Counted from the first letter of the stretch, positions 44,835-56,344 are shown. The stretch is 64,000 nucleotides of DNA from Epiperipatus broadwayi (GCA_028023455.1 JAQFVV010006208.1:6306963-6370962), one strand, 5' to 3'. Numbers and translations are program-made. Notes: generated by a model not told the origin, from the sequence alone.

Positions 44835-45475
44835 ATAGAAGTGTTATAACCTTATTTTTGTTATTGCATTGCCAAATCCATATAATATTAATATCATCTA
44901 TGACCTTTATTACTTTTTACAATGCTTTTTTACAATCCACTATGACAGTTTCAATTGCCCCAGCAATCTTCTTCAGAACTAGAACAAACACAATACAAAT
45001 ACATGAATACAAATATACATGAACATATAATTTTACATATATACTTGTATTCTATCTTATAATTATTATTTATATACCCACATATATCTTTATATACCTC
45101 TCTATATAATTATTATCTTTTATACATTTGACTGTTTTAATATATATATATATATGATTACAGGAAGTATTAATTGGTAAATATAAAATATAAAAAAAAG
45201 TAAAATGTACATTATATAAAGATAATAATTATATAGAGAGGTATATATAGATATATGTGGGTATATAAATAATGATTATAAGATAGAATATATGTATATA
45301 TGTAAAATTAAAATTATATGTTCATGTATATTTGTATTCAAGTATTTGTATTGTGTTCGTTCTAATTCTGAAGAAGATTGCTGGGGCAATCGAAACTGTC
45401 AATAGTGTATTGTAAAAAAGCATTGTAAAAAGTAATAAAGAATATAAATGATATTAATATTATATTGTCTCTATA
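44835..45475. repeat. Family E palindrome, ~640 bp with ~285-bp arms
   Basis: The left arm (44835 to about 45120) and right arm (about 45190-45475) mirror each other, from TTAATATCATYTATG... through the ATTGCCCCAGCAAT box to a TA-rich centre. Each arm carries a CUGAAGA hammerhead-like core. Confidence 0.85.
45360..45412 (+). ncRNA. Hammerhead-like motif, family E (PLE type)
   Basis: CTGAAGA at 45368-45374, one unpaired A, stem II GATTGC-TGGG-GCAATC, GAAA at 45392-45395, then C-U-GUC with the possible cleavage site after 45400. A single-nucleotide stem III loop makes this an extreme minimal form that may need to act as a dimer. A mirrored core lies at about 44942-44977 (-). Confidence 0.55.
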
Positions 45476-45640
45476 GATTATAATTTTATTATCTCGGAAC
45501 GTGCACGTGTTGTTTGGTACAATATGCCTATTATATGATGAATCTGATACAAGATAGCATATTTTTAGACAATCTGTAATTATCATTCATTCATCAGAAT
45601 ATTAAATAAATCAAAAGAAATAACTCATTGCTTAGTACGA
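45476..45640. other. AT-rich sequence, nothing recognised
   Basis: No supported feature. Confidence 0.45.
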
Positions 45641-45850
45641 ATCTTCAAACACTCTATATCGGAAAAAGTTCTAGATATTTTTTCAAACTTATCAGCTCAC
45701 TTTTTTCGTTAAATAGCAATAGTAAATCTGCACGACAAACCTTGACTGTAAGATTTCTTCTTTTCTTAATTTCCATTCTACCATGTAAGTTTCTTGGCGA
45801 AACTCATATATAATTCTTTCATAATAATCAGCTCATTAATTAACAGAATT
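45641..45850 (-). pseudogene. Unidentified repeated coding remnant (copy 1)
   Basis: Minus strand reads ADYYERIIYEFRQETYMVEW then KLRKEEILQSRFVVQIYYCY before stops. It matches 55690-55905 on the plus strand, which reads ADYYERILYEFHQEIHIVHW. Two copies with a conserved frame point to a transposon-encoded protein that I do not recognise. Confidence 0.5.
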
Positions 45851-46394
45851 TAACACAGTTCTGTGACCTGGTAAATTAAAATTATATTTTTTTACTAATC
45901 TGAGCTCAGCTTATTGCGAACGCAATTGATTATCAAGTAGTTAATAATTTACAAACGTAAAATCTCTACCTGTACTTTATAATGATACAGTTTCAAAAAA
46001 AAAATCACATGATCAAAATTTGTCATTGTTAAAATAAATGACAGTCAATAAGCATCCAAATATAAATTTCTTGCAATATATTTTTTTAAATGAGATTATT
46101 TTTAGATACTTTTTGGGGGCTGGCCAAATAATGACAGTCTTATCTCTGCATTTGGGAGGAGACTGTCTGAGTGATGACTTATATATATTTGAAATACTTT
46201 TAAGAAAGTGGAAATATTTGTTCTATTTTTATTTTTAAAAAATCACAGTCAGATGATGTAGAACAGATATTCCCATGTTCTTAAAAATATTTCATCTATA
46301 ACATCTGTTAAAAATTATTAATTTACAATACATATATATAGCTACTAATGTTCAAGGTTAGATAGGTTTATAAATGTAAAATCATGGAAAGTAG
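45851..46394. other. AT-rich sequence, nothing recognised
   Basis: No supported feature. Confidence 0.5.
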
Positions 46395-46779
46395 TTAACA
46401 CTTTGATAATAATAACTACTCTTCCTTATCGCATTGAATGTATGCCATATAATACTAAATCCTCCATGCACTTTACTACTATTACACAATGCTTTATTTA
46501 CCACCCTCTTTTACAGCTTACAGTTTCGATTGCTCCAGCAATCTTCTTCAAACTTTTTTATCTCCTAACTTCAACAGCTAAATTCTCTCTTTTACAGTTT
46601 ACAGTTTCGATTGCCCCAGCAATCTTCTTCAGAACTTTTCTATCTCATAACTTCAACTGCTATTATAATTTAGCAGTTGAAGTTAGGAGATAGAAAAGTA
46701 GTTCTGAAGATGATTACTGGGGCAATCAAAACTATAAACTGTAAAAGAGCGTGGTAAAGTGCATGGATGATTTAGTATT
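46395..46779. repeat. Family E palindrome with three core copies
   Basis: Two minus-strand cores (about 46517-46553 and 46600-46640) and one plus-strand core (about 46703-46737, GAAGATGATTACTGG variant) lie around a central TTCAACTGCTATTATAATTT / TAGCAGTTGAAG hairpin. Confidence 0.75.
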
Positions 46780-47405
46780 ATATGGCACTTTGATAATACC
46801 AATATCAATAACAATAAACAGTCTTGCATTGATGGTTGAGAGGTCAGTGCGACTGCCTTGCACTTGCAGGCAGTTGCCCGGGTTGCGGGTTCACATCCTG
46901 GCCGATGCTATGACACTTAAAAAAATAAACAATCTCAATCTGTTGCCATGGCAGCCTCCCTTTATCAATAAAGGTGGAAATCTATCTTTATGATCTAATA
47001 TACTTATATAGACACTAAAGATTGCAATTTGACCACAGAGAGTAAAGTTATTGATAGAAAGAAGTTTAAATAAACCTCCTTAAACAGATAAATATAACCT
47101 GTTCTGAATGCAGACTAGCAAATAGTCAATTATAACATTCAAATCCAATTTTCAAACTACACTTCAACAATGTATTATTTAAATAATAAAGCAAATTATG
47201 CTCAATAATTATTTAAACTTCTTTGCATCAATAATTTCACTCTCCGCAGTCAAGTTGCAATCTTTGGTGTCTATATAAACATATTAGACCATAAATAAAG
47301 ATGGATTTCCACATTTATTGATAAAAGGAGGTTACCTTGGCAACAGATTGAGATTGTTGATTATTATTGACATTGGTATTGTTTAAGTGTTGACTACTGT
47401 CAATA
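46780..47405. repeat. Family G palindrome, interrupted by a SINE
   Basis: The left arm (46790-47055, excluding the SINE) and right arm (47215-47395) are inverted copies that include CAATCTCAATCTGTTGCCAT and TAGACACTAAAGATTGCAAT. The centre is ~160 bp of AT-rich DNA. Confidence 0.8.
46824..46925 (+). mobile_element. tRNA-derived SINE
   Basis: TTGCATTGATGGTTGAGAGG to GATGCTATGACACTTAAAA. ATAAACARTC-type words on each side are the duplicated target within the G repeat. Confidence 0.85.
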
Positions 47406-47436
47406 AATTTAAATATATATATATATGATATAATTT

Positions 47437-47705
47437 GCAAAGAAGGAAAAGTCTGAAATGGAGTTGGACTGTACATATTGGTAGAAGAGATGATAATAGA
47501 TGGACAATTGAAATCTTAAATGGGATTCCAAGAGATTATAAAAGACCCAGAAAAAGACCGCATGTAAGATGGATGGATGGAATAAGAACATGTGCAGGGA
47601 TGATGTGGTGAAGAGAAGCAAGAGATCAGAGAAGATGGATTGAACTTGGAGAGACTTCATCCTGCAGTGGATTGATAATGGTTGACAATGATGATGATGA
47701 TATAC
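47437..47705 (+). mobile_element. RTE-type LINE 3' fragment
   Basis: From the segment encoding KSEMELDCTYW to the TTGACAATGATGATGATG tail. It includes NGIPRDYKRPRKRPHVRWMD. 5'-truncated and frame-broken. Confidence 0.85.
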
Positions 47706-48244
47706 TTTGCAGGTTCATACATATATGATTTTTATTATCAATATACTAACATTTTAGCTTGATCACACTAGCCATCAAGTGGATGATTAATAGAATGTTA
47801 TAAAATATGGTTATAAAGGTGCAGTAAACACTGATTTATAACAAGGTTAAAATTGCACCAATAGAAAAAACATATATAAAATTGAAAAACTTAAAATCAA
47901 AAAATTTTCAGAATAACATGTTTTTAAAAATTCTTCCAAATAGGAAGAAAATTTATTGATACAATTTATTGATGGCATAATAAAATAGCTTATGACCGTT
48001 TACTTTTCCACAGTTTGAAGTTATTTTGAAAAAAAAAAAACAATTCTGTATCCCCTCTCCATTAACTTTGCTAAAAATATGATTGAATCTAAAGCCAAGG
48101 TCATCTTAATATTTCTATAATACTTCACTTTAAATATAACTTGGATTTTATCAGCATCTATCTAGCATAAAATAAATAATATAAACTCACATAGATTCTA
48201 TGATTCACCAAAAGAAATTACCAAACTCAAAACAGTTTTTACAA
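47706..48244. other. AT-rich sequence, nothing recognised
   Basis: The first ~60 bp (GCAGGTTCATACATATATGA) resemble 56755-56860. No other feature is supported. Confidence 0.45.
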
Positions 48245-48715
48245 TAACATACTTTGCAAATATAGGGAATTTAAACTCAGACTTTCAAGCATCCTTCAAC
48301 TATCCATACTATGTCATACCATTGATGCAAATGACCACATATATGTAGAAAAGATACATAATCATCAATATATGTAACCAGTACTCATCAGTTGGTCGAT
48401 TGAAGCCTGTCCATTAAAGTATGAAGATTTTCTATCTTAAAATGTAAACTGTGCACTGATTATATATATATGAGATGATAATCTTGACCAACTGATGAGT
48501 CCTGGCTTAGCATGAAATACATATATTGGTGATTATTTATCTTTTCTACATGTATGTGGTCATGAGCATCAGTGGTATAAGATAGTATGGATAGTTGAAG
48601 GGTGCTTAAAAGTCTGAGATCAAATCCCCTATATTTACAATTAGGCTCCAGGTATGTGAAGAGTGCCTGGATTTTAAATATTTAACATACTTTGCAATAA
48701 CTTCATTTATAATCA
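48245..48715. repeat. Family A inverted dimer, head to head
   Basis: The minus copy (48250-48397) ends at GACCAACTGATGAG, and without spacer the plus copy starts at GATTGAAGCCTGTCC, the 5' extension. The plus copy has a hammerhead at 48484-48540 and a 3' extension shared with 23085-23160. Confidence 0.8.
48484..48540 (+). ncRNA. Type I hammerhead, family A
   Basis: GACCAA, CTGATGA at 48492-48498, stem II with one C-C clash, GAAA at 48514-48517, mini stem III AU-ACAU-AU, A17 at 48525, then UUGG pairing with CCAA. The core is complete. Confidence 0.72.
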
Positions 48716-48835
48716 ATTTACAATGATACATTTTATTTTCAAAGTTTTTAAGTTGTTGTTTTTTATGCCATCACAAGTGCTCTGTTTAAACATAATGTTA
48801 ACACCTTCATTGGATTGGTAAAAAGTGCCTTTGTG

Positions 48836-49164
<329 letters not shown>

Positions 49165-49174
49165 TAAAATTACT

Positions 49175-49470
49175 ACAGTTTAATTGATAAGTGTTAAACA
49201 TGTTGCTCTCACAACTTTGACACAAATCACTTAATGAAAGGGTATTAATAATTTTTATTAGTCATTTGTTAGATTAGAGATTATCCAATAATGAATAATA
49301 TTTCTGTAATGCAATTTTCACTATACCACTATCACACAACATAGGGACTGGTTTCTATCTGCTTTTATCATCTTGTAGAGGGATGTAATCACAAATATAT
49401 GACCCAAGATGTGAAAAATATCTGTGATCCCCAAGATGCATATTTCATGCTAAATCAGCACTCATCAGTT
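49175..49470 (-). mobile_element. Family A' unit, hammerhead cut by a SINE piece
   Basis: A minus-strand A' unit with CTGATGA (complement 49462-49468), stem II GTGCT-GATTT-AGCAT, GAAA and AUC triplet. Immediately beyond CAACTGATGA the sequence switches to a SINE 3' end, so the outer strand of stem I is lost. Confidence 0.8.
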
Positions 49471-49504
49471 GTCCCGGCTGATGCTATGACATATGAAAAA
49501 AAAA
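49471..49504 (+). mobile_element. SINE 3' end fragment
   Basis: TCCCGGCTGATGCTATGACA then ATATG and an A-run: the last third of the tRNA-derived SINE, fused to the A' hammerhead. Confidence 0.8.
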
Positions 49505-50604
49505 GACTTGTGCAAGATGAATTTTATCACACCCCTCCCCCCTTTCCCAATTCTATGAAATAAAATTTGTAAATTAAAAGACATTTTTCCCCTATCACTT
49601 TCACACACAAAAAAAAATTAAATATGATTTTAATCATTTAACGTGTTTGGTGAATAGTTTAGGTGTTTTATTCATTATTTACCCGCAGATTAAAACATTG
49701 CTAAATAAAACAAATTAATGTTTAAAAATTATTTTTTGAAACAAATGATACCTTAAAACAAAAATTTTTATTTAGTGAATTTGAAATTTTTAATTTTTTT
49801 TTTTCAAAAGTTTTTATATTATTTTTTGGACAATCCTGCAAAATTGCTAGTAGAGGTAAGAAATAACTGCAAATAAGATTTATTTTTAAAATATCTAAAG
49901 TGTAATTATATTTAAAAGAATCCCTGAAAACATTGCTGTGCTTCCCTCTGGTGGACAGCTTTGATATTATGTAAGTAATTTTATTTCTAGTTTACTTATC
50001 TTAAAAATATTATGGGCAATCAGGGTATGATTCTCTGAAGTGATTAACCTGTAAGCTTTGTCCTGCATAGTGAGAACATAAGAGCCCAGCTTGTCTCTTT
50101 TTGAAGTACAATAGTTGTAAAAACTGATGTATGTCTTAGACTTCTTTACCAACATTTAGATCAACTTGAACCAACGTATCAATAATTAATAAAAATAGTT
50201 TGTTTTTTTGAAACCCATTCAAAACCTATCATACATAAACTTATACACGTTTTTTTTTATTAAGGAAATCATTTCTTCAATAATAAAAATATTTACACTA
50301 TTATTTAATTTTTTTGCGTGCCGTGTTATTTTATTATTAATACCTATAATTTACTATATATATATGTAATTCGATATTTTAAATTTTCACACTTATCATT
50401 GTTTATCGATATAACTTTTATATTTTATTAGGACCATCAAACTAGATCAATTTTAAATAACACAGTTGATATAAATCTTTCATTTCATTTACACTATCTT
50501 GTTAAAAAACATTCTTTTAAAAATCGATTAGGTTTTTTTTTTTAAATTCAGTACATCTTACACATAAGTTGTTTATATTTTCTATTAACAAAAATAAATT
50601 TTCA
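49505..50604. other. AT-rich sequence, nothing recognised
   Basis: About 1.1 kb without a supported gene or repeat. 49930-50160 is slightly GC-richer but unassigned. Confidence 0.5.
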
Positions 50605-50945
50605 ATTGGATGGACGGTTGAAGAGTTGGAGTGTGGAGTAGATTGAAGCCTGTCCATTAAACTATGAGGTTTGGCTATCTTAATATATATCTGAGCACTT
50701 AGAGCATATATGTGTGGAGATGGTAATCTGGACCAACTGATGATTGCTGTTTTAGCATGAAATACATATATTGGTGATTATTTATCTTTTCGACATATAT
50801 GTGATCAAGTGTATCAGTGTTATGAGATAGATTGGAGAGTGGTGGGTTGTGTCAAAGTCTGTGCTCATATACCCTATATATTACATATATAGACACAGGT
50901 ATATAATAGGCCTGGGTGTTTCAGTTATTAACAAAAATAGGGAAA
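50605..50945 (+). mobile_element. Family A hammerhead element
   Basis: The 5' body has GAAGCCTGTCCATTAAACTA and the hammerhead is at 50726-50782. The 3' end has the GTGCTCATATACCC variant followed by ATATAGACACAGGTATATAA, shared with 22245-22300. Confidence 0.8.
50726..50782 (+). ncRNA. Type I hammerhead, family A
   Basis: GGACCAA, CTGATGA at 50737-50743, stem II TTGCT-GTTTT-AGCAT with a U-U at its base, GAAA at 50759-50762, mini stem III AU-ACAU-AU, A17 at 50770, then UUGG. Confidence 0.72.
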
Positions 50946-51304
50946 AAATATTTACATTACTTTGGTATTTAATTTCTTAAAGCTTATTAATAAACTTAGT
51001 CATATTATAGTTTATTATATAGTTGGACAATTAGGGATTTTGCCAAGAATTATTTTAGGGAAGAAATTCTAAATTTTTATACTTAGACTGTTTATTTGAT
51101 AAATTTTTAGAAGCGATTAAAATACATTGTTCTTTATTTTGTTTATTTGTAGGTTTTGATGGATAACTATTAATAAAAAATCAAACACTTAGTTTGTTCC
51201 ACTAGATACATTTTGTAGACTTTGATATAGTGCAATCATTTAGGGGTTATATTATAATTCAGCATAAAAAAGATGTATCATTATTAAAAATATGAAAAGC
51301 TATT
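50946..51304. other. AT-rich sequence, nothing recognised
   Basis: No supported feature. Confidence 0.5.
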
Positions 51305-51545
51305 TAAATACATATAAGGCTTTAACCTTAATGCTATGCACATTGAGTGCTTAATTTTACCACGAGAGGGACCTCTACCAATCTTAACACAAGATTATGA
51401 CTTTATAAAGATAAGAGTAGCCATCATATCTTGTGTTAAGATTTGTAAAGATCCCTCTCATGGTAAAATTAAGCACTCAAGGCACATAGTATTAATAAAG
51501 CCTTATATGTATTTATGTGCTGACCATGTACTTAATAAGAATTAA
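51305..51545. repeat. Family C palindrome
   Basis: Left arm TAAGGCTTTAACCTTAATGC...GAGGGACCTCTACC and right arm GATCCCTCTCATGG...AATAAAGCCTTATATG mirror each other around a centre near 51420. The hammerhead end of family C is absent. Confidence 0.8.
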
Positions 51546-51654
51546 TGTTTACAACTTTAAATTGATTTGAAATAATTTTAATTATAAGATCTAAATATTA
51601 ACTCACTATGAAGTGAAAGATTTCACAAATGTTAGTGGATTTAATTAGTAAAGA

Positions 51655-51885
51655 ACTTACTAGCTTTACATTCTCAAATCAAAATGCTGTAGATTTGCCT
51701 ATATAATTAGAAAGTAGGTTGAAGATAAGATGGCCGCTCTTTATAAAGTCATAATTTTGTGTTAAGATTTGTAGAGGTCCCTCTCATGATAAAATTAAGC
51801 ACTCAAGACATATAGAAAATTTTAAGGTTAAAGCCTTATATGTATTTATGTGCCAACAATTTGCTTAATAAGAAAAGCTATTTAG
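51655..51885 (-). repeat. Family C copy
   Basis: Minus-strand copy with AAGGCTTTAACCTTAAAATT and GAGGGACCTCTACAAATC. Together with 51305-51545 it forms a local cluster. Confidence 0.7.
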
Positions 51886-52394
51886 TAAAAGATGTACTAA
51901 AATAATACAGTATAATAAAAAAAAGAATATTATTACCAAAAATTGCAAGATTTATGCAGAATCAATCCTAGGATCCCACATTCTAAATTTTACTATTCTA
52001 CCATTACTTTAAACTGAACAGTAAATTTAATCACTGTAAAATACTATTGATAAAGAAAATTTCATCACCGGCAGAATTACTATAATCATAAGGCAATATT
52101 TGTAAAACAGTTTTAAATAAATTATTAATAATAATATATTACATTTTTATATAAATTAGGATATTTAAACAAAAGTGATTGGGAAATCTAAACATATACG
52201 TATAAATTTCATTAATTATAGTGACAAAAGGGTGTTAATCTATGTGGTTTTGTGCAATAGTAGAGTATATATAAAATCTATTTTGAGGCTCAAATAATTG
52301 TCAAACAAGTCTAAGTAAAAAATTCTTCTTATGTTTAAATGATATTTACAACCAGAATGTGTTTTTAATAATAAAATGATTCAGAAATCTAAAA
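51886..52394. other. AT-rich sequence, nothing recognised
   Basis: No supported feature. Confidence 0.5.
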
Positions 52395-52540
52395 CATTTA
52401 CAGTTGACGTTAGGAGATATAAAGTTCTGAAGAAGATTGCTGGGGCAATCGAAACTGTAAATTGGATGAAAGGGTGATAAATAAAGCATTGTGTAACAGT
52501 AGTAAAATGCTTGGACAATTTAGTATTATGTGGTAAGTTT
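52395..52540 (+). repeat. Family E copy with hammerhead-like core
   Basis: GTTCTGAAGAAGATTGCTGG then GGCAATC and GAAACTGTAA: CUGAAGA core at 52428-52434, stem II GATTGC/GCAATC, GAAA, triplet GUA. It is followed by the E body (AATAAAGCATTGTGTAACAG). Confidence 0.6.
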
Positions 52541-53061
52541 TACTAATTATCATAACAAAATAGCATCTGCCTATTAGGTTTAGCATATATATTTGTAGCA
52601 TATTTTGATTTTGATCATTGAAATTCAATACTACGGCAATTGTCACAATATGTATAAATAAAGTATTCTTCTCATCTTTAAATAAACAATATTTACACTC
52701 AAAATGTTATTTTTAACACTGAAGTGATTCAATAATGTAAACATTTTCACTTATATATGAATTTTATTAATTGTCTTAGGGCCCTTGTGATAAAGTGTGT
52801 TGCCCTGAATGTCAATATTTAATTTAGCATTTTAATAACGTAATAAGCTTATTGTTTATGATGCAACTTCAATTAAATTGGAAGTGTTGGAATATATTAT
52901 GAGAGAGTCTGAGTGATAACCAATCAAAATTATCTTAAATAAAGATCAATATTAGGTATAATACTTTTGCCTTTTTTACTAATATGTCTATAAATATACA
53001 TCTTCTTTCTTTGTTTTTGTTTAAGTAAAAATAATTAAATGTTTAGTGTTTTCCCAAAGAT
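52541..53061. other. AT-rich sequence, nothing recognised
   Basis: No supported feature. Confidence 0.5.
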
Positions 53062-54000
53062 TTGCGATGATGGTGTTCTAGTTGTATTTTTTTATGGGAC
53101 TATTTCCATCATCTAATATGTGTATTGAATGTCTTTAGAAAAATTTAACTTTATTTAAATATTCCAAATACATTCAACTGTTAGTAATAGCACATCAAAC
53201 AGGTTAGTATATGCACAATGTTTTGAGAGGTATTTTCCCTCTTCTTCACGTGTTGCTGGCCTGACCAGTGACAGTACTAGCATGGGATTCAAACATGGGT
53301 CTTTAGATTCTTGAGTATTGAATTCTAAGGTAACACTTCAACCAACAGCCATCCGCTTCTATGAAATACTATGTGAATGTGGAAGAACCTTTATGGGTGA
53401 GACCAGTCATCCCATTGAAAAGTGTTTGCAAGAACACAAACTGATGATTAGAAGAGAGAAAACAGATATGTCTAAGTTAGAGAAACATATATGTGCCAAT
53501 GAACATATGTTCAATTGGGAAAATACAAAAATATTGGATAGAAAAGAAAAGGTACAAAGAAGAAAATTTGAAGAAGCTGCTCACATAACAATGGCAAAAA
53601 TCCAATAAGCCAACCTAGTGTGACTATACATAATGTATCAAAACCACTAATCAACTTTGCTCATAGGAAAAAGTAAAGAAATCAGAAGGAACCTCATAGA
53701 TAAGTATATGAAATTATTACAGACTGTTGCCTTTGGCTACATTACCTTAAAATTCAATACTCAAGAATCTAAGGAAACAGGTTTGAATCCCATGCTAGTA
53801 CTGTCACTGGTCAGACCAGCAACACCTGAAGAAGAGGAGCGAATAATACCTCTTGAAACAGTGTGAATATACTTATCTATTTGATGTGCTTTTACTGACA
53901 GTTGAATGTATTTGTAATATTTAAATAAAGTTAAATGTTTCTAAAGACATTTGATACACATATTAGATGATGGAAATAGTCCACTATAAAAATACAATTA
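53062..54000 (+). mobile_element. Penelope-like element remnant with ~250-bp inverted ends
   Basis: The left arm (about 53083-53331) and right arm (about 53743-53999) are inverted copies. A GIY-YIG frame lies on the plus strand between them. The right arm carries CTGAAGAAGAGG...CCTCTTGAAACA, the PLE-type hammerhead-like signature, and the left arm carries its mirror. The reverse transcriptase is absent. Confidence 0.82.
53318..53608 (+). pseudogene. GIY-YIG endonuclease domain of a Penelope-like element
   Basis: The 96-residue frame reads FYEILCECGRTFMGET at residues ~14-29: a GIY-like FYEI, the C-x-C pair and a YIG-like FMGET. HICANEHMFNWENTKILDR and a terminal EEAAHI follow. This is the C-terminal domain that nicks target DNA in PLEs. 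The arginine expected in the helix after YIG (R-x-x-E/Q-H) is replaced: the sequence is IEKCLQEH, so catalysis is probably lost. The first ~5 residues lie inside the left inverted arm, so the start codon is probably not original. A second open stretch after the stop (IGKSKEIRRNL) may be the broken tail. Confidence 0.8.
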
Positions 54001-54094
54001 AATGTTTGTATATATGAGAAAAAATATTTTTATTTTAGGTAAAATCTTTATTAACAAAAAACAAAAATTATAATACACTTTTACAATAATTATT

Positions 54095-54340
54095 TACTGT
54101 TATTATAAGGGATTCGAACTAAGACATTCAAACTTTCTACAGTTATTCGTTATCCACTCCATCTTGTATAACCTATACGCATGATCACATACATGTGAAA
54201 AAGGTAAATGATCTCCAATATATGTATTCTGTATTAAACCAGCATTCATCAGTTGGTCAAGATTATTATCTCCACACACATATATAATCAGTGCTCAGTT
54301 TATATTAAGATAGCAAATCTTCAAACCTTAATGTCTTTAA
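54095..54340 (-). mobile_element. Family A hammerhead element, minus strand
   Basis: CTGATGA is intact but GAAA reads GAAT. The body and B-box-like end are present, plus the 5' part to AAGATTTGCTATCTTAAT. Confidence 0.75.
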
Positions 54341-55007
54341 CTTATTGTGTGTCTGAATTATAACTTCATAAATGAATTGTACAAACTTATTCATTCTGTA
54401 GCCGGAGAGATAAAATCTCATTTTTAACTACTTGTGATTAGAAATACATAGTACATTTTAGTCTCTTATTTATAATTTTCCCTCCCCCCCACCAATTTGA
54501 TTTCCATATTATTTCAAAAAATATAATTAAATAAAATAAAAAAAAAAAAAAAAAAAAACACCCCTCTTTTTTTTTTTTTTTTAAAAAAGAAGATTTAAAT
54601 TAATTTTATAATGTTATTTTTAAAATATAATATATGTATCTAAAGTTTTTCACCCCAAATCTTTTTGAGTTGGGTGGGGGTTGAAGATGAAGATGTCTGA
54701 AAATTTCAATTTTCCACTCAATAGATATTAGTACATTTTAGTCTCTTATTTATAGAGTGCAGATTATGTATGCAATATTATAAAGATGGAACAAATCTCC
54801 TGTCATGCACTTTTATTAATTCACATGCATTTGCCCATGATCATCAATTTAAAAAGCATAAATGGTCTGGTTATGCTTATGGTTTATCATTATATAAGTC
54901 CATCTTTACTCATTATGCTGTGACCAAGGTTTTAACCTATTGTATACCTGAATTATAACTTAGTAAATGAATTGTGCATACTTACTCATTCAAAATAAAA
55001 TAAAATG
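54341..55007. repeat. Family F-like copies and homopolymer runs
   Basis: TGTCTGAATTATAACTTCAT (54350) and ACCTGAATTATAACTTAGTA (54945), each followed by AATGAATTGTRCA, are two direct copies. ACATTTTAGTCTCTTATTTA also occurs twice (54449, 54732). Runs of A and T lie at 54538-54590. Confidence 0.6.
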
Positions 55008-55013
55008 AGCGTG

Positions 55014-55390
55014 CTAATGGCTCTGAACAAGCTTGATCGATAAATGCCTTAAAAGAAGGTATCTAAAATCTCTATCTAGAGTTATTCCATCCCCAAACTG
55101 GTTTCGGAGTTATTGGCACTCCTCAGTGAGGTGCTAGGATATTCAGACACTAGATCTAATATACCAACTCAACCAGCACTTATCTAATACTACTTAATAG
55201 TTAAAAATCAGATAAGTGCTGGCCTTGAGTTGGTATTTTAGATCTAATGTCTGAATATCTTAGCATCTTACTGAGAAGAGCCAATAACTCGAAACTGGTT
55301 TGGGGATGGGAATAAATCTAGATAGAGATTTTAAATGCCTTCTCCTGTGGCATTTATTGATAAAGCTTGTTTAGAGCTATTAGCATGCTC
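55014..55390. repeat. Family D palindrome with decayed hammerheads
   Basis: Arms GATAAATGCCTTAAAAGAAG... and ...GCCTTCTCCTGTGGCATTTA mirror each other around 55200. On the minus strand GAATATCCTAGCACCTCA precedes CTGAGGA, with GAAACCAGUUUGGGG beyond. The plus copy has CTGAGAA (G8 lost). The stem I sequence is nearly that of the family C ribozyme at 34851, so C and D are sister lineages. Confidence 0.75.
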
Positions 55391-55689
55391 ATTATTTTGT
55401 TTTGTAATACAAGCTTATCAAGTTAAGTCACATGATTTATGACTTGATTTTATTCATTCTGTAGCAGGAGAAAAATAGAATCTCATTTTAACCACTATTG
55501 TTATTACTAAATTTTTATATTAGTAGCTTATAATTTTTGATGGTGCTAATTGTATTTGTTCTCTTGTGGTCTAGCAGGTTAGGTTATTTTAAACCCAAAT
55601 ATCATAAAAAATATTTATCTTTGTTGAAAATGTTCATACATTTAAGGATGTTGATATTAATATATTGTGAGAACAACCCTGAAATTTTG
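55391..55689. other. AT-rich sequence, nothing recognised
   Basis: No supported feature. Confidence 0.45.
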
Positions 55690-55905
55690 TTTAATTCTGT
55701 TCATTGGTGAGCTGATTATTATGAAAGAATTCTATATGAGTTTCACCAAGAAATTCACATAGTTCACTGGAAATTATTGAAAGAATGAATCTTTCATTCG
55801 AAGTTTATCTTGCTGATTTGTTATCATTATTTAATGAAAAAACGTGACCTGATAAGTTTGAAAAAATAACTAAAGTTTTTTCCAATATAGGTTGGAGAGT
55901 CATAT
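55690..55905 (+). pseudogene. Unidentified repeated coding remnant (copy 2)
   Basis: Reads ADYYERILYEFHQEIHIVHW then KLLKE and a stop, and continues FHSKFILLICYHYL. Homologous to 45641-45850 (-). Function unknown. Confidence 0.5.
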
Positions 55906-56339
55906 TAGAATACCAAATTATTTATAATATGCTAATTTAAAATGTATAAATAAATGGCTAACGGCAATAAGTGAGCTATTTCTTAAAAGGAAGGAATGAT
56001 ATATATATCCAAAATGAAGATTACGGCAAAGGTCATGGGAATTGTTCATATGAAAGTTTTGGTAGAAGCTGAATGATTTTAGATGTAATTAGTAAAGGGC
56101 AATCAAGATTTAGTTAGTCACATGATAGATATAAGATTTTCTGTAATTAGTAGGTACAAGAATCTCATGTTGTGTATAACATCTTAGAAAAGTATAATAA
56201 ACTAATAGGAAATTTTGTTTTATAGATTCAATGAATCTTTAATAGTATGATTTGTACAAATATTTCCATTAGCATATCCTCAGTTGATATAACAAATGCA
56301 GATATAGGCCATATATATAAATTTTAAATCACATCACAT
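55906..56339. other. AT-rich sequence, nothing recognised
   Basis: No supported feature. Confidence 0.45.
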
Positions 56340-56344
56340 GACTA

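Noticed and set aside
53657-53866. 69-residue open frame as a separate gene
   Set aside because: It lies mostly in the right inverted arm of the PLE and has no domain features.
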